A stretch of DNA of 60,770 nucleotides, taken from Verrucomicrobiota bacterium. GTDB lineage: Bacteria > Verrucomicrobiota > Verrucomicrobiia > Opitutales > Opitutaceae. The translations under genes were made by a program, and so were the position numbers. Under the pieces are notes generated by a model. It had not been told where the DNA came from and searched no databases. It saw only the letters and a program-made list of their open reading frames with translations. How positions within the stretch are numbered: the stretch's first letter is position 1; each line of letters starts with the position of its first letter. Positions 17,236 to 27,101 of the stretch are shown one piece after another. The stretch is from assembly GCA_016235555.1 (NCBI GenBank), contig JACRKC010000063.1, positions 1 to 60,770 of the forward strand. The letters are read 5' to 3'.

Positions 17236-17245
17236 ATCGCAGCTG

Positions 17246-17293
17246 GTAGGTCGGGGTTTATCCCCGACACGTCGGGCGTAAAGCCCGACCTAC
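17246..17293. repeat. GTAG-footed REP doublet between convergent genes
   Basis: GTAGGTCGGGGTTTATCCCC followed by GTCGGGCGTAAAGCCC and GACCTAC forms two hairpins in inverted orientation, each with a GTAG foot. It lies between convergently transcribed genes and may serve as a bidirectional terminator. Confidence 0.75.
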
Positions 17294-17306
17294 GGAGAAC
17301 GCCGCC

Positions 17307-17894
17307 TCAGTGGCCGCCCTTGGGGTTTTCGCGCAGCGTGTGCATCATCACGCGGTCGGTGTAGGCGAGGAACATCGCGGACACGAGGAACAGCGAGTGC
17401 AGGATCGCCTGCCACATCACGGCCTTGTAGTCGCCGCTGAAACCGGGCTCGCGCACTTCGATGAAGGTTTTCAAGAGGTGAATGGACGAGATGCTGATGA
17501 GCGCGGTGCCGAGTTTGATCTTCATCACGCCGGCGTTGACGTGGCTCAGCCACTCCGGCTTGTCCTCGCGTTCGTCGAGATTGAGGCGCGACACGAAGGT
17601 CTCGTAGCCACCGATCACGACCATGATCACGAGGTTGGCGACCATCACCACGTCGATGAGGCCGAGCACGCCGACCATGATGTGCGTGCTCACCACCTCA
17701 ACGTTCTTGTCTTCGAAAAAGACGTGGAACAGGTGCCACAACTCGCGCATGAACTGAACCACGTAGATCATCTGCGCCACGATGAGGCCCAGATAGAGCG
17801 GCGCCTGCAGCCAGCGGCTGGCAAAGATCGAGTTCTCGAGGGCGGACTCGACGAACGAGGGCTTTGGTTCCTGATTCGAATCGTGGGAAGACAT
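17307..17894 (-). CDS. UPF0114 family membrane protein (YqhA-like)
   Basis: About 195 residues from MSSHDSNQEPKPSF; a start 7 codons upstream is possible. The core, LENSIFASRWLQAPLYLGLIVAQ through GYETFVSRLNLDE and KIKLGTALISISSIHLLKTFI, is the TIGR00645/UPF0114 pattern with four membrane segments. The function is not established. It is convergent with the aminotransferase. Upstream, about 50 bp separate it from the next minus-strand gene (PH-domain protein), so one transcript may cover all three. Confidence 0.88.
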   Translation of the reverse strand: MSSHDSNQEPKPSFVESALENSIFASRWLQAPLYLGLIVAQMIYVVQFMRELWHLFHVFFEDKNVEVVSTHIMVGVLGLIDVVMVANLVIMVVIGGYETFVSRLNLDEREDKPEWLSHVNAGVMKIKLGTALISISSIHLLKTFIEVREPGFSGDYKAVMWQAILHSLFLVSAMFLAYTDRVMMHTLRENPKGGH

Positions 17895-17944
17895 CGTGAA
17901 ATTGGCGCGTAGCAAATGGCCCGCGCGGGTCTACGCAAGACGGA

Positions 17945-18880
17945 TCAGAGAGCGCGGCGCAGCGCGCGGGCCTCGTCGAGAAGTTCACGGGCGGCCGCCA
18001 GCACATCACCCGTCGCGGCTGCGGCGGGCGGGTTATGCCCCGCCATCGCGTCGTCGGGATCACCGAGCCCGGCGGCGCGAAACTGCCGCAGCCGGGCGAG
18101 AATAAGATCCCGCACTTCGTGGGCGTTGTCCACGGCGTGAAACACGGCCGTGTGCAACGTGTCGCCGCCACCGCCCTTGCCGTGGGTGTCGCCGCCACCA
18201 CCGCCGGCTGATTGCACGCGCACATCGGCGAGCCCGAGCAGGCGTTGCAGCGGACCCTGCGTGACGACGACGTGCTGGATGTTCACGAAGCTCAACGTCG
18301 ACTCCTGCACCGTGAGCAGACCGCTGCGGATGCGCAGGCTCCGGTCGGTGACGACATACCACCGCATCTCGTAGTCGAGTCGCAGCGCGGCAAACGTCCA
18401 CAGCACCTGAAACAGGAACGCGCCGGCGGCGCCATACTCGAACACCTGGATCGCAACGAGCACCCACTCCGGCGTGCGCAACGCCAGCTGCCGCGCGCCG
18501 CTGCGGTTCGGGCGCTTCGCTGGGGGCTTCGCCTTCGCCGCGGGTGGCCGGGCGAGGTCGGCCGGCAGCAGCGTTCCGCCCGGACCATCCAGCGCCTCGG
18601 AACGCACGCGCGGCGGCGCGAGGCGGATCGCGGTGGTGGCGGCGGCCTCGTCCCGTTTGGCCCGGCGGGCGCTTTCAATGGCCCAACCGACGAGCCAGAG
18701 CGACACGAGCACACCGCCGAGCGCGAAGAGCTGCGCGATGGCCCAGCCCAGCACCTTCAAGTGGAAGTAACGCGCGCCGGCGCGAAACACCTTGACCGAC
18801 CCCGGCGCGCCGGCCGGCGGTTGCGGCTCCGCCGGCACGCGCAGGAGGCGCAGGGTGAGGCGGCGCAGGGCATCAAACAT
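17945..18880 (-). CDS. PH-domain membrane protein (YdbT-like half)
   Basis: About 311 residues from MFDALRRLTLRL. Two membrane segments are visible (LKVLGWAIAQLFALGGVLVSLWLVGWAIE; VLVAIQVFEYGAAGAFLFQVLWTFAALRL), then a bacterial PH domain (RWYVVTDRSLRIRSGLLTVQESTLSFVNIQHVVVTQGPLQRLLGLADVRVQSAGG). The linker between segments is alanine- and arginine-rich. The start codon overlaps the stop of the upstream PH-domain gene by 8 bp, so the two are made together. YdbS/YdbT-type pairs are membrane proteins of unclear function, linked in some bacteria to resistance to envelope-active compounds. Confidence 0.8.
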   Translation of the reverse strand: MFDALRRLTLRLLRVPAEPQPPAGAPGSVKVFRAGARYFHLKVLGWAIAQLFALGGVLVSLWLVGWAIESARRAKRDEAAATTAIRLAPPRVRSEALDGPGGTLLPADLARPPAAKAKPPAKRPNRSGARQLALRTPEWVLVAIQVFEYGAAGAFLFQVLWTFAALRLDYEMRWYVVTDRSLRIRSGLLTVQESTLSFVNIQHVVVTQGPLQRLLGLADVRVQSAGGGGGDTHGKGGGGDTLHTAVFHAVDNAHEVRDLILARLRQFRAAGLGDPDDAMAGHNPPAAAATGDVLAAARELLDEARALRRAL

Positions 18881-19439
18881 GACCGGAGTCGCGCGCCGCG
18901 AGCTGGGCCCGGATCTCACGCAGCTCAGCCGCGACGGCACGCAGCGTGGCGGCGAGTTCGGCGTCGTGGCTGGCGGCCGGCGCCGTCCGGGCGGCCGTGG
19001 CTGACGGGTGGTGGACGTGGTCCTTCACGCCGCGCATGCGCGCATAGAGAAAGTCCCGGACCGCCTCGAATTCCTTGAGCCCTTCGAGCGTCATCTCGGC
19101 CGACGAACTGCCGCTCGCGGTCTGCACGAGCACGCGGGCGAGCCCGAGCCAGCGTTCGACAAAATTGGAGCGCAGGTGGATGTCCTGGATGCGGGCGTAA
19201 GTGACGATGGTTTCGCGGCGGAAGAGAATGCCCCAGCTCATCGAGATGCCCTCGTCCGTGAACTTGTAGCGCATGGTGTGGTAGCGAAACCACATCGGCA
19301 GGATCAGCACCGGCAGGATCGGCGGAAACACCAGCAGCGAGAGCCAGTAGTAAGTGAACAGGCCCGGATGCGGCCGCTCGATGGCGAGGATGGCGGCGTC
19401 GTTGGACGGCTGGTGCACTGTTCGATCAACGCCCAACAC
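18873..19439 (-). CDS. PH-domain membrane protein (YdbS-like half)
   Basis: A 188-residue protein: a short N-terminus, a membrane hairpin (LFTYYWLSLLVFPPILPVLILPMW), then a bacterial PH domain (YKFTDEGISMSWGILFRRETIVTYARIQDIHLRSNFVERWLGLARVLVQTASG). A basic/alanine-rich helical tail follows (HDAELAATLRAVAAELREIRAQL). The assigned start is GTG and is uncertain; no ATG lies before the first membrane segment. It is the first gene of the pair and overlaps the second. Upstream is a GTAG-footed palindrome. Confidence 0.8.
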   Translation of the reverse strand: MLGVDRTVHQPSNDAAILAIERPHPGLFTYYWLSLLVFPPILPVLILPMWFRYHTMRYKFTDEGISMSWGILFRRETIVTYARIQDIHLRSNFVERWLGLARVLVQTASGSSSAEMTLEGLKEFEAVRDFLYARMRGVKDHVHHPSATAARTAPAASHDAELAATLRAVAAELREIRAQLAARDSGHV

Positions 19440-19462
19440 GTGTTTTCCGGCAAGGCTGGAAC

Positions 19463-19533
19463 GTAGCAGCCGACGTGAGGAGGCTGGGCACGGGACATCG
19501 CAGCAATCCCAACCTCGTGACCTCGGCTGCTAC
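19463..19533. repeat. GTAG-footed palindrome, GTAGCAGCCGACGTGAGGAGG family
   Basis: The left arm GTAGCAGCCGACGTGAGG and right arm CCTCGTGACCTCGGCTGCTAC are inverted. A relative in which the arms are swapped lies at 54090-54158. It fills the gap between the PH-domain gene start and the transaminase stop. Confidence 0.7.
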
Positions 19534-19549
19534 CACCCGGCGGCTTCGC

Positions 19550-20890
19550 TCACAGCGCCCCGATCGCTTCGTCGAGGACGGCGAGGAGGAAGTCGGCGTC
19601 GGCTTTCGTGATGTTCATCGGCGGGGCGAAGCGGATCGTCTGACCCCAGAGGCCGCCCTTGCCGAGCAGGAGGCCGAGTTCGCGGGCGTTTTCCACGGCT
19701 TGCGCGCACTCTTCCTTGCCGGGGACTTTCGTCGCGCGGTCTTTCACGAACTCGATGCCGAGCATCAGGCCGCGGCCGCGCACGTCGCCGATCACCTGGT
19801 ATTTTCCCTTCAGCTTGTTCAGGCCGGCGAGGATGTAGTGGCCGAGCTCGAGGCAGTTTTGCTGCGTGTTTTCCTGCTCGATCACCTCGAGCACGGCTTT
19901 GCCGATGGCGCTGACGACGGGGTTGCCGCCGAAGGTGTTGAAGTGAACTTTTTGGGTCATCATCGCGGCGATCTTCGGCGTGGTGACGACCGCGGCCAGC
20001 GGGGCGCCGTTGCCGATGCCTTTCGCCATCGTGACGATATCGGGGATGACGCCTTGCGTCTCAAAGCCCCAGAAATGCGTGCCGGTGCGCCCGAAGCCGG
20101 TCTGCACTTCGTCGGCGATGCACATCCCGCCGGCGGCGCGGACGTGCTCGTAGGTGTGCTTGAGATAGCCTTGCGGAAACTCGACGAAGCCGCCGACGCC
20201 TTGGATCGATTCGGCGATGAAGCCGGCGACTTTGCCGGGCGTGGCGTAGTCGATGAGGTTCTTGACGTCGTCGGCGTATTTGCGGCCCGCGTCGGCGTCG
20301 TCGTAGCCGTAGAGCCCACGATACGGGTAGGGCGCGATGGCGTGGTGGACGCCGAAGGAGTGCGGCACGTTGAATTTCCACGAGCTGTGCGCGGTCACAC
20401 CCATGCCGCTGGCGTTGCCGCCGTGGTAGGCGTTGCGCAGGGCGAGCATGTCGTAGTTGCCGGTGGAGAGCCGCGCCATGAGGAGCGCGAGGTCGTTGGC
20501 CTCGGAGCCGGAGTTGACGAAGTAGCACACCTTGAGGTCGCCGGGCATCTTCGACGCGAGTTTCTCGGCGAACTCGGCGATCTTCGGCTGGAGGTAGATT
20601 GTGGTGGAGTGCTGGATGAGGTTGTTCTGCGCGGTGGCGGCGGCCACGACGTGCGGGTGGCAATGACCGACGCTGATGGTTACGATGCCGCCGAGGCCGT
20701 CGAGGTAGCGTTTGCCGGTGTCGTCCCACACCCACTGCATCTTCCCTTCGACGATCATGATCGGCTTCTTGTAGTAGAGGAAGAGGCCGGGGTTGAGGTA
20801 TTGCTTGCGCGTCGCGAGGACCTGCTCGGCGGACGGGCCGGTGTAGGGCGCGGGCGTGTGCGTGGTGGACGGGAGCGGAATGGATTTCAT
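19550..20890 (-). CDS. Class III aminotransferase, probable beta-alanine transaminase
   Basis: A 446-residue PLP enzyme of the AGXT2/omega-amino-acid transaminase group. Landmarks are VWDDTGKRYLDGLGGI, the aldehyde pocket segment HGGNASGMGVT, the conserved DEVQTGFGRTGTHFWGFE and the PLP lysine in TMAKGIGNGAPLAAVV. By context it would convert beta-alanine (or beta-aminoisobutyrate) to malonate semialdehyde (or methylmalonate semialdehyde), linking the amidohydrolase product to MmsA. The start at 20890 is followed upstream by a nested palindrome that fills the gap to the permease stop. It is the most distal minus-strand gene of the pyrimidine cluster. Confidence 0.85.
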   Translation of the reverse strand: MKSIPLPSTTHTPAPYTGPSAEQVLATRKQYLNPGLFLYYKKPIMIVEGKMQWVWDDTGKRYLDGLGGIVTISVGHCHPHVVAAATAQNNLIQHSTTIYLQPKIAEFAEKLASKMPGDLKVCYFVNSGSEANDLALLMARLSTGNYDMLALRNAYHGGNASGMGVTAHSSWKFNVPHSFGVHHAIAPYPYRGLYGYDDADAGRKYADDVKNLIDYATPGKVAGFIAESIQGVGGFVEFPQGYLKHTYEHVRAAGGMCIADEVQTGFGRTGTHFWGFETQGVIPDIVTMAKGIGNGAPLAAVVTTPKIAAMMTQKVHFNTFGGNPVVSAIGKAVLEVIEQENTQQNCLELGHYILAGLNKLKGKYQVIGDVRGRGLMLGIEFVKDRATKVPGKEECAQAVENARELGLLLGKGGLWGQTIRFAPPMNITKADADFLLAVLDEAIGAL

Positions 20891-20902
20891 GGAAATTTTT
20901 TT

Positions 20903-21066
20903 ACCGCGGATTACGCGGATGTCGCGGATATTCTTGGCCTGTCATTCTGAGCGAAGCGAAGAATCCAGCAGGAGATTCGAGGCTCCAGCGAGGTGCGAAG
21001 GTCCAATTGGATTCTTCGCTGCGCTCAGAATGACAATCAATCCGTGCCCATCCGTGTAATCCGTGG

Positions 21067-21067
<1 letters not shown>
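20903..21067. repeat. Nested palindromes: CCGCGGATTACGCGG enclosing TGTCATTCTGAG
   Basis: The outer arms are 20903-20929 (ACCGCGGATTACGCGGATG...) and 21036-21067 (...CCATCCGTGTAATCCGTGG). In the middle is a complete second palindrome, 20940-20967 (TGTCATTCTGAGCGAAGCGA...) with 21008-21035 (...GCGCTCAGAATGACA). The element occupies the whole gap from 12 bp before the transaminase start to the permease stop. Confidence 0.85.
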
Positions 21068-22578
<1,511 letters not shown>

Positions 22579-22585
22579 GGTGGGA

Positions 22586-22746
22586 AACCACGAAACACGC
22601 GAAAGGCACGAAAATCTGAGATGCCGCCTGTCATTTTGAGCGGAGCGAAAAATCCAACCGGATGCCCGCCGGCGTGAGGCGCGCTGGATGCTTCGCTGCG
22701 CTCAGAATGACAAGGTCCTTTCGTGTGTTTGGTGTGTTGCGTGGTT
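22586..22746. repeat. Nested palindromes: CCACGAAACACGCGAAAGG enclosing TGTCATTTTGAG
   Basis: Outer arms are 22586-22613 (AACCACGAAACACGCGAAAGG...) and 22719-22746 (TTTCGTGTGTTTGGTGTGTT...). Inside is a second complete palindrome at 22629-22656 and 22685-22712, of the same TGTCATTYTGAGCG family as the inner element at 20940-21035. The outer family differs from the one at 20903. The right outer arm overlaps the dihydropyrimidinase stop codon. Confidence 0.85.
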
Positions 22747-24127
22747 AATAGTGCGTCGGCGTGCGGTTGAGGAACCGGCCGCGGCCGAGGGTGCCGACGA
22801 ACTTGCCGTCGCGGGCGGCGACCTGGCCGCGGACAGTGACGACGCTCGGGCGGCCCTGCAGCGGCCAGCCCTCGAACGCGCTGTAGTCGACGGCCATGTG
22901 CTGCGTCTTCACGGAAATTTTGCCGCGATACTTCGGATCGAACACGACGAGGTCGGCGTCGGCGCCGAGCTGGATGGTGCCTTTCTGCGGGAAGAGATCG
23001 AACTGCTTCGCGACATTGGTGCTGCCGACGGCGACGAAGGTGTGCAGGTCGATCCGGCCGGTGGCGACGCCGTGCGTGTAGAGGAGGTTTACGCGCTCCT
23101 CGAGCGACGGGATGCCGTTGGGAATTTTCGTGAAGTCGTGTTTTCCCATCGGCTTCTGCTTCTTGAAGTCGAAGGGCGCGTGATCGGTGGCGACCGTGTT
23201 GATGAGGCCGTCGCGCAGGCCGGCCCACAGGACGGGCTGGTTGCGGGCGTCGCGGAGCGGGGGCGACATGACGTATTTCGCGCCCTCGAACTTCGGGCGC
23301 TCGGCGTAGGTTTTGTCGAGCGTGAGGTATTGGATGAGCGTCTCGACGCCGACGCGCACGCCGCGCTGGCGGGCGGCGACGGCCTGGTCGAGCGCCTCCT
23401 TGCACGAGAGGTGGACGATGTAGACGGCGGCGCCTGTGAGTTCGGCGAACGTCATCAAGTGATGCACGCCCTCGGCTTCGACGGCGGGCGGTCGGCTCGT
23501 GTGGTGCTGGCCGGGATCGGTCTTGCCGGCGGCGAGCAATTCCTTGCAGCGCTCGGCGACGAGCGTCTCGTTTTCGCAGTGCGCGGTGACGACGACGCCG
23601 AGTTCGCGGGCGAGCTGGAGCGTGCGGTAGAGTTCGGTGTCGTCGATGCCGAACGCGCCCTTGTAGGCGAGGAAGATTTTGAACGACGAGATGCCGCGCT
23701 GCACGATCTCTTTGAGCTGCGACGGGGTGCCGGCGTCGAACTTGGTGACACCCATGTGAAACGAGAAATCGCACGCGCTCTTCCCGACGGCCTGCGACAT
23801 CCAGAGTTCGAAGGAGGCGAGGGCGTCGTCCTTGCGCGACGGGCAGCACATCTCGATGAGCGTGGTGGTGCCGCCGACGAGCGCGGCCTGCGAGCCGCTC
23901 ACGTAGGTGTCCTTGGAAAACGTGCCCATGAACGGCAGGTAGATGTGCACGTGCGGGTCGATGAAACCGGGGAAGACGTATTTCCCCTTCGCGTCGATCA
24001 CCTCGGTGCCGGCGGGGGCGGAGAGGTTCTGGCCGATCTGCGTGATGGTTTCGTTTTCGCAGAAGATGTCGGCGGAGTAGCGACTGTCGGCGGTGACGAT
24101 CTCGCCATTTTTGATGAGGAGGCTCAT
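22745..24127 (-). CDS. hydA: Dihydropyrimidinase
   Basis: A 460-residue amidohydrolase-fold enzyme hydrolysing dihydrouracil/dihydrothymine to N-carbamoyl-beta-amino acids (also hydantoins). Metal-site motifs are present: the GFIDPHVHIYLPF segment, the carboxylated lysine region FKIFLAYKGAFG, TAHCENE, VHLSCKEAL and the D in ATDHAPF. The length is typical of the D-hydantoinase/dihydropyrimidinase family. It is second-step enzyme of the reductive pathway encoded around it. Upstream is a CCGCGGATTACGCGG palindrome starting 9 bp before the ATG; no clear Shine-Dalgarno is visible. Confidence 0.92.
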   Translation of the reverse strand: MSLLIKNGEIVTADSRYSADIFCENETITQIGQNLSAPAGTEVIDAKGKYVFPGFIDPHVHIYLPFMGTFSKDTYVSGSQAALVGGTTTLIEMCCPSRKDDALASFELWMSQAVGKSACDFSFHMGVTKFDAGTPSQLKEIVQRGISSFKIFLAYKGAFGIDDTELYRTLQLARELGVVVTAHCENETLVAERCKELLAAGKTDPGQHHTSRPPAVEAEGVHHLMTFAELTGAAVYIVHLSCKEALDQAVAARQRGVRVGVETLIQYLTLDKTYAERPKFEGAKYVMSPPLRDARNQPVLWAGLRDGLINTVATDHAPFDFKKQKPMGKHDFTKIPNGIPSLEERVNLLYTHGVATGRIDLHTFVAVGSTNVAKQFDLFPQKGTIQLGADADLVVFDPKYRGKISVKTQHMAVDYSAFEGWPLQGRPSVVTVRGQVAARDGKFVGTLGRGRFLNRTPTHY

Positions 24128-24135
24128 GATTTTTT

Positions 24136-24208
24136 CCGCGGATTACGCGGATAAGCGCGGATATTTTGAGAAGTTGGTTTTATCCGCGTGCATCAGCGTA
24201 ATCCGCGG
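24136..24208. repeat. CCGCGGATTACGCGG palindrome between hydA and mmsA
   Basis: Arms 24136-24163 and 24181-24208 are inverted copies (CCGCGGATTACGCGGATAAG and ATCAGCGTAATCCGCGG ends), here without any inner element. It occupies nearly all of the 91-bp intergenic gap and leaves 8-10 bp on each side. Confidence 0.8.
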
Positions 24209-24218
24209 AGAGGATTGA

Positions 24219-25709
24219 TCATTTCTTCCACACGTCGGCGACGTCGCCGCCGAACCAGCGGGAACTGACAACTTTTTGCTGCGTGTAGAATTGGACGCTT
24301 TCCTTCCCCTGGATGTGGAGGTCGCCGTAGAAGGAGTCGTCCCAGCCGGTGAAGGGGAACATGGCCATTGTCGCGGGGACGCCGACGTTGACGCCGACCA
24401 TGCCGGCTTTCACGCGCATCGTGAACTCGCGCGCGGCGCGGCCGCTGTTCGTGAAGATCGCGGCGCCGTTGCCGAAGGCGGACTTGTTGGCCTGCTCGAT
24501 GGCGGCGTCGAGATCGTCCATGCGCATGACGTTGAGCACGGGGCCGAAGACTTCCTCGCGGGCGAGGGTCATGTTGTGCTGCACGCCGTCGACAATCGTG
24601 GCGCCGAGGTAGAAGCCCTTCGGGGCGTCGGGCACTTTTGCGCCGCGACCGTCGGCGATGACTTTGGCGCCTTCCTTCTCTCCGGTAGCGACGAGGCTGA
24701 GCACGCGGTCGCGGTGCGCGGCGGTGATGACCGGGCCCATGTCGGGCTGCGCCGGACGATCGGTGGGGCCGACCTTGATCGCGTTGACGGCCTTGATGAG
24801 ATCGGGCAGCAGGCGCTCGGCGGCGGCGCCGACGGTGATGGCGGTGGAGCCGGCCATGCAGCGCTCGCCGGCGCAACCGAAGGCGGCGGTGGTGACGTTC
24901 TCGACGGTCTTGGCGATGTCGGCATCGGGCATGACGACGATGTAGTTCTTGGCGCCGCCGTTGGCTTGGACGCGTTTGCCGTGCTTCGTGCCGGTGTCCC
25001 AGATGTATTTCGCGATCGGCGTGGAGCCGACGAAGGAGATCGCCTTCACCTTCGGGTGGGTAAGGAGCGCGTCGACGGCGGGGCGGCCGCCGTGGACGAT
25101 GTTGAAGACGCCCTTGGGGCAGCCGGCTTGCTCGAGGAGCTGACCGAGGAGGATGGCGGTGAGCGGAACCTTCTCGCTCGGCTTCAACACGAACGTGTTT
25201 CCACAGGCCAACGCCGTGGGGAACATCCAGAGCGGAACCATCGCGGGGAAGTTGAACGGCGTGATGCCGACGCAGACGCCGAGCGGCATGTTGATGGTGT
25301 CGCAGTCAACGCCGCGCGCGATGTTGCGGAGCGAATCGCCGAAGAGGAGCGTGGGGATGCCGCAGGCGTATTCGACGTTTTCGAGTCCGCGGAAGATGGA
25401 GCCGCGGGCCTCGGCGTGGGTCTTGCCGTGCTCGCGTGAGACGGTGCGGCAGAGCAGATCGAAGTTCTGTTCGATGAGCTGGCGGTATTTGAAGAACACG
25501 CGGGCTCGCTCGACGGGCGGCGTGTCGCGCCAGGCGGGAAAGGCCGCCTGTGCCGCCTCGACGGCGGCGTTCACTTCGGCGGCGCCACCGGCGGGGCACT
25601 CGGCGATGATGTCGCCGGTGGACGGATTGAAGACGGGCGTGGTGGCGCCCGAGGGCGTCTGCCATTCGCCGCCGATGAAGTTCGGACAGGAAGTGAGAAC
25701 GGAAGTCAT
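24219..25709 (-). CDS. mmsA: CoA-acylating methylmalonate-semialdehyde dehydrogenase
   Basis: A 496-residue aldehyde dehydrogenase of the MmsA class. Landmarks are NFIGGEWQTPSG at the N-terminus, the NAD site ISFVGSTPIAKYI, the active-site segment AAFGCAGERCMAG with the catalytic cysteine, and MFPFTGWDDSFYGDLH near the C-terminus. It converts malonate or methylmalonate semialdehyde plus CoA to acetyl- or propionyl-CoA, the last step of the pathway here. The first 40 codons are repeated at 26525-26653 and 27785-27905, each copy ending at the AECPA codons. The complete gene is the copy furthest from preA, so it was reconstituted after each insertion. Confidence 0.92.
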   Translation of the reverse strand: MTSVLTSCPNFIGGEWQTPSGATTPVFNPSTGDIIAECPAGGAAEVNAAVEAAQAAFPAWRDTPPVERARVFFKYRQLIEQNFDLLCRTVSREHGKTHAEARGSIFRGLENVEYACGIPTLLFGDSLRNIARGVDCDTINMPLGVCVGITPFNFPAMVPLWMFPTALACGNTFVLKPSEKVPLTAILLGQLLEQAGCPKGVFNIVHGGRPAVDALLTHPKVKAISFVGSTPIAKYIWDTGTKHGKRVQANGGAKNYIVVMPDADIAKTVENVTTAAFGCAGERCMAGSTAITVGAAAERLLPDLIKAVNAIKVGPTDRPAQPDMGPVITAAHRDRVLSLVATGEKEGAKVIADGRGAKVPDAPKGFYLGATIVDGVQHNMTLAREEVFGPVLNVMRMDDLDAAIEQANKSAFGNGAAIFTNSGRAAREFTMRVKAGMVGVNVGVPATMAMFPFTGWDDSFYGDLHIQGKESVQFYTQQKVVSSRWFGGDVADVWKK

Positions 25710-25727
25710 GAGGAACGAAATTTGTTT

Positions 25728-25753
25728 ACCGCGGATTACGCGGATGGCGCGGA
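25728..25753. repeat. Half of the CCGCGGATTACGCGG palindrome upstream of mmsA
   Basis: ACCGCGGATTACGCGGATGG lies 18 bp before the mmsA start without its inverted partner; the hepT stop follows 20 bp later. It matches the left arms at 20903 and 24136 and suggests that the other half was lost when the hepT/mntA segment arrived. Confidence 0.6.
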
Positions 25754-25772
25754 CAAGAATGCGGCGGGGCGC

Positions 25773-26138
25773 TCAGGGCGGCAGTCTGGGCGGCGGGTTT
25801 TCTTTGAAATGGGTTTCGAGCGCGGCGATGAGCGACGGAATTTCCTCCTGCGTGATCTGCCACACGATGTTGAAATTCACCTTGCCGTAATCGTGAACGA
25901 TGCGGTTGCGCGTGGCGGAGATTTTCGGAAAAGGCACGGCAGGGAGGGCGGCAACGGTGGCGGCATCGACTTTGCCGGCCGCCTCGCCAATCACGGTCAA
26001 TCGCATCGCGACCGCGTCGCGCGTCTGCCCGCGATCCCAAAAATCGTCGAACGTCAGGCCCGCCACATAATCGCGGACGATGCGGGCGGATTCCAGCATC
26101 TCGAAGAGGTAGGCGCTTGGCGGCTTAGGCGGATTCAT
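25773..26138 (-). CDS. hepT: HepT-like ribonuclease toxin (DUF86)
   Basis: A 121-residue HEPN protein. The catalytic RX4-6H motif appears as RNRIVHDYGKVN, with the conserved tyrosine two residues after the histidine. The N-terminal helix (LFEMLESARIVRDYVAGLTFDDF) is typical of DUF86. In characterised pairs HepT is an RNase whose tyrosine region is AMPylated by the partner nucleotidyltransferase. It overlaps the upstream MntA-like gene by 14 bp. The pair lies just upstream of intact mmsA and downstream of a truncated mmsA 5' copy. The proline-rich C-terminus (KENPPPRLPP) is short and unremarkable. Confidence 0.9.
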   Translation of the reverse strand: MNPPKPPSAYLFEMLESARIVRDYVAGLTFDDFWDRGQTRDAVAMRLTVIGEAAGKVDAATVAALPAVPFPKISATRNRIVHDYGKVNFNIVWQITQEEIPSLIAALETHFKENPPPRLPP

Positions 26139-26484
26139 GACGCGCGTCGTAGATCACCCGGAGGTCGGCAAGGATCGAGGTCTTGAAAAACGGGTTGGTC
26201 ATCGTGTCGAGCTGGTCGCGGCTGAGGACGTGAACGGGCACGCCGAGCACGTCGCTCATCCTGTCGTCGAGGGTGAAGTAATCCCAGCCGAGCGGTTTGC
26301 TCAGGGTGAGCACCAGGTCCACATCGCTGCCGGGTTGGGCGTCGCCGCGGGCGACGGAGCCGAAGATTTCCAACCGCGTGATGCCGTGCGCGCGGCAGAG
26401 CGGGGCGAGCCGGCGGGCGATTTCGTCGGACGGGGGCGGCAGCGTGGACGCCGCAACGGTCGGGGCTTCGGTGGCGGAATTCAC
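26125..26484 (-). CDS. mntA: MntA-like nucleotidyltransferase antitoxin
   Basis: About 119 residues with a GTG start at VNSATEAPTVAAS; a longer upstream frame would run into the mmsA fragment and is rejected. The minimal nucleotidyltransferase motif is complete: GSVARGDAQPGSDVDLVL (GSX10DXD). In HepT/MntA pairs this enzyme AMPylates the toxin and neutralises it. It precedes hepT and overlaps it by 14 bp. C-terminal residues (LADLRVIYDARHESA) follow the usual family length. The promoter would lie in or just after the truncated mmsA copy at 26525-26653. Confidence 0.88.
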   Translation of the reverse strand: MNSATEAPTVAASTLPPPSDEIARRLAPLCRAHGITRLEIFGSVARGDAQPGSDVDLVLTLSKPLGWDYFTLDDRMSDVLGVPVHVLSRDQLDTMTNPFFKTSILADLRVIYDARHESA

Positions 26485-26524
26485 AGGGCAAGTGTGGCGC
26501 GACTGGGAATGGGGTAAAGCGTGC

Positions 26525-26653
26525 TTACGACACCGCGGCGGGGCACTCGGCGATGACGTTGCCGGCGGACGGATGGTGGACGGGGGTGCCGCCGGCGCGG
26601 TTGAGCCATTCACCGCCGATGAAATCGGGGCAGTGAGAATAGGTGGAAGTCAT
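26525..26653 (-). pseudogene. Truncated mmsA 5' copy (older, more diverged)
   Basis: A 42-codon frame, MTSTYSHCPDFIGGEW...AECPAAVS, corresponds to the first 40 codons of mmsA and then stops. It retains NFIGGEW-like and NVIAECPA segments, but DNA identity is only about three quarters and it is one codon shorter. It ends at the same AECPA codons as the copy at 27785-27905. It lies between the MntA gene and a coiled-coil protein gene. Confidence 0.85.
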
Positions 26654-26678
26654 GGAGATTCTGAGGCGAAGGCGATGA

Positions 26679-27101
26679 TCACTGTTTGCCGGTGGCGGCG
26701 ATCTGCGTCGTGTTCTTTTCGACGTCGGCGGAGAGAGCCTGCAGGTCGTCCTGGAGCTGGGTGATTTGCTCGTCGTGAGTGTCGAGCGCATCGGCGATCT
26801 CCTGGAGGGCGTTTTCAAATTTCACGCGAAATTCCGCGAACGAGAGGAGGGTGGATTGTCCGGCCGGGGATTTGACACCCGGGCTGGACGCGCGAGACGC
26901 GGATTCTTCCGACCGGATCAAGAGGTCGACCGCCGCCTCAATCTTCGCGTGCCGTTCGTTGAGGCCGGCAAGATTTCGGTCGATGGCGCCCAGCCGGGCC
27001 TCCACTTGTTGGAGGCGCGCGGCACTGCGACGGAAGGCGACCTCGGAACAGACAGCGCCAACAACCACGCTGGCGACCAAGAAGACGACGATGTTTTTCA
27101 T
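26679..27101 (-). CDS. Membrane-anchored coiled-coil protein of unknown function
   Basis: A 140-residue protein: an N-terminal membrane anchor (MKNIVVFLVASVVVGAVCSE) followed by two helical heptad-like stretches (LQQVEARLGAIDRNLAGLNERHAKIEAAVDLLI and LQEIADALDTHDEQITQLQDDLQALSADVE) with a serine-rich break between. No family is recognised. It lies between the two truncated mmsA copies and so belongs to the segment brought in with the DUF433/DUF5615 pair, although on the opposite strand. The sequence could fit a small structural envelope protein. Confidence 0.6.
   Translation of the reverse strand: MKNIVVFLVASVVVGAVCSEVAFRRSAARLQQVEARLGAIDRNLAGLNERHAKIEAAVDLLIRSEESASRASSPGVKSPAGQSTLLSFAEFRVKFENALQEIADALDTHDEQITQLQDDLQALSADVEKNTTQIAATGKQ

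Noticed and set aside
17246-17293. A simple intrinsic terminator
   Set aside because: It could terminate transcription, but it lacks a T-run and has the structure of a GTAG-footed REP doublet, so it is listed as a repeat.
22745-24127. Hydantoin utilisation as the main role of the cluster
   Set aside because: Dihydropyrimidinase and the M20 hydrolase could serve hydantoins, but PreT/PreA, the transaminase and MmsA fit pyrimidine degradation better, and no hydantoin racemase is present.
26485-26613. N-terminal extension of the MntA frame
   Set aside because: The extension runs through the junction into the truncated mmsA copy; the GTG at 26484 gives the normal family length.
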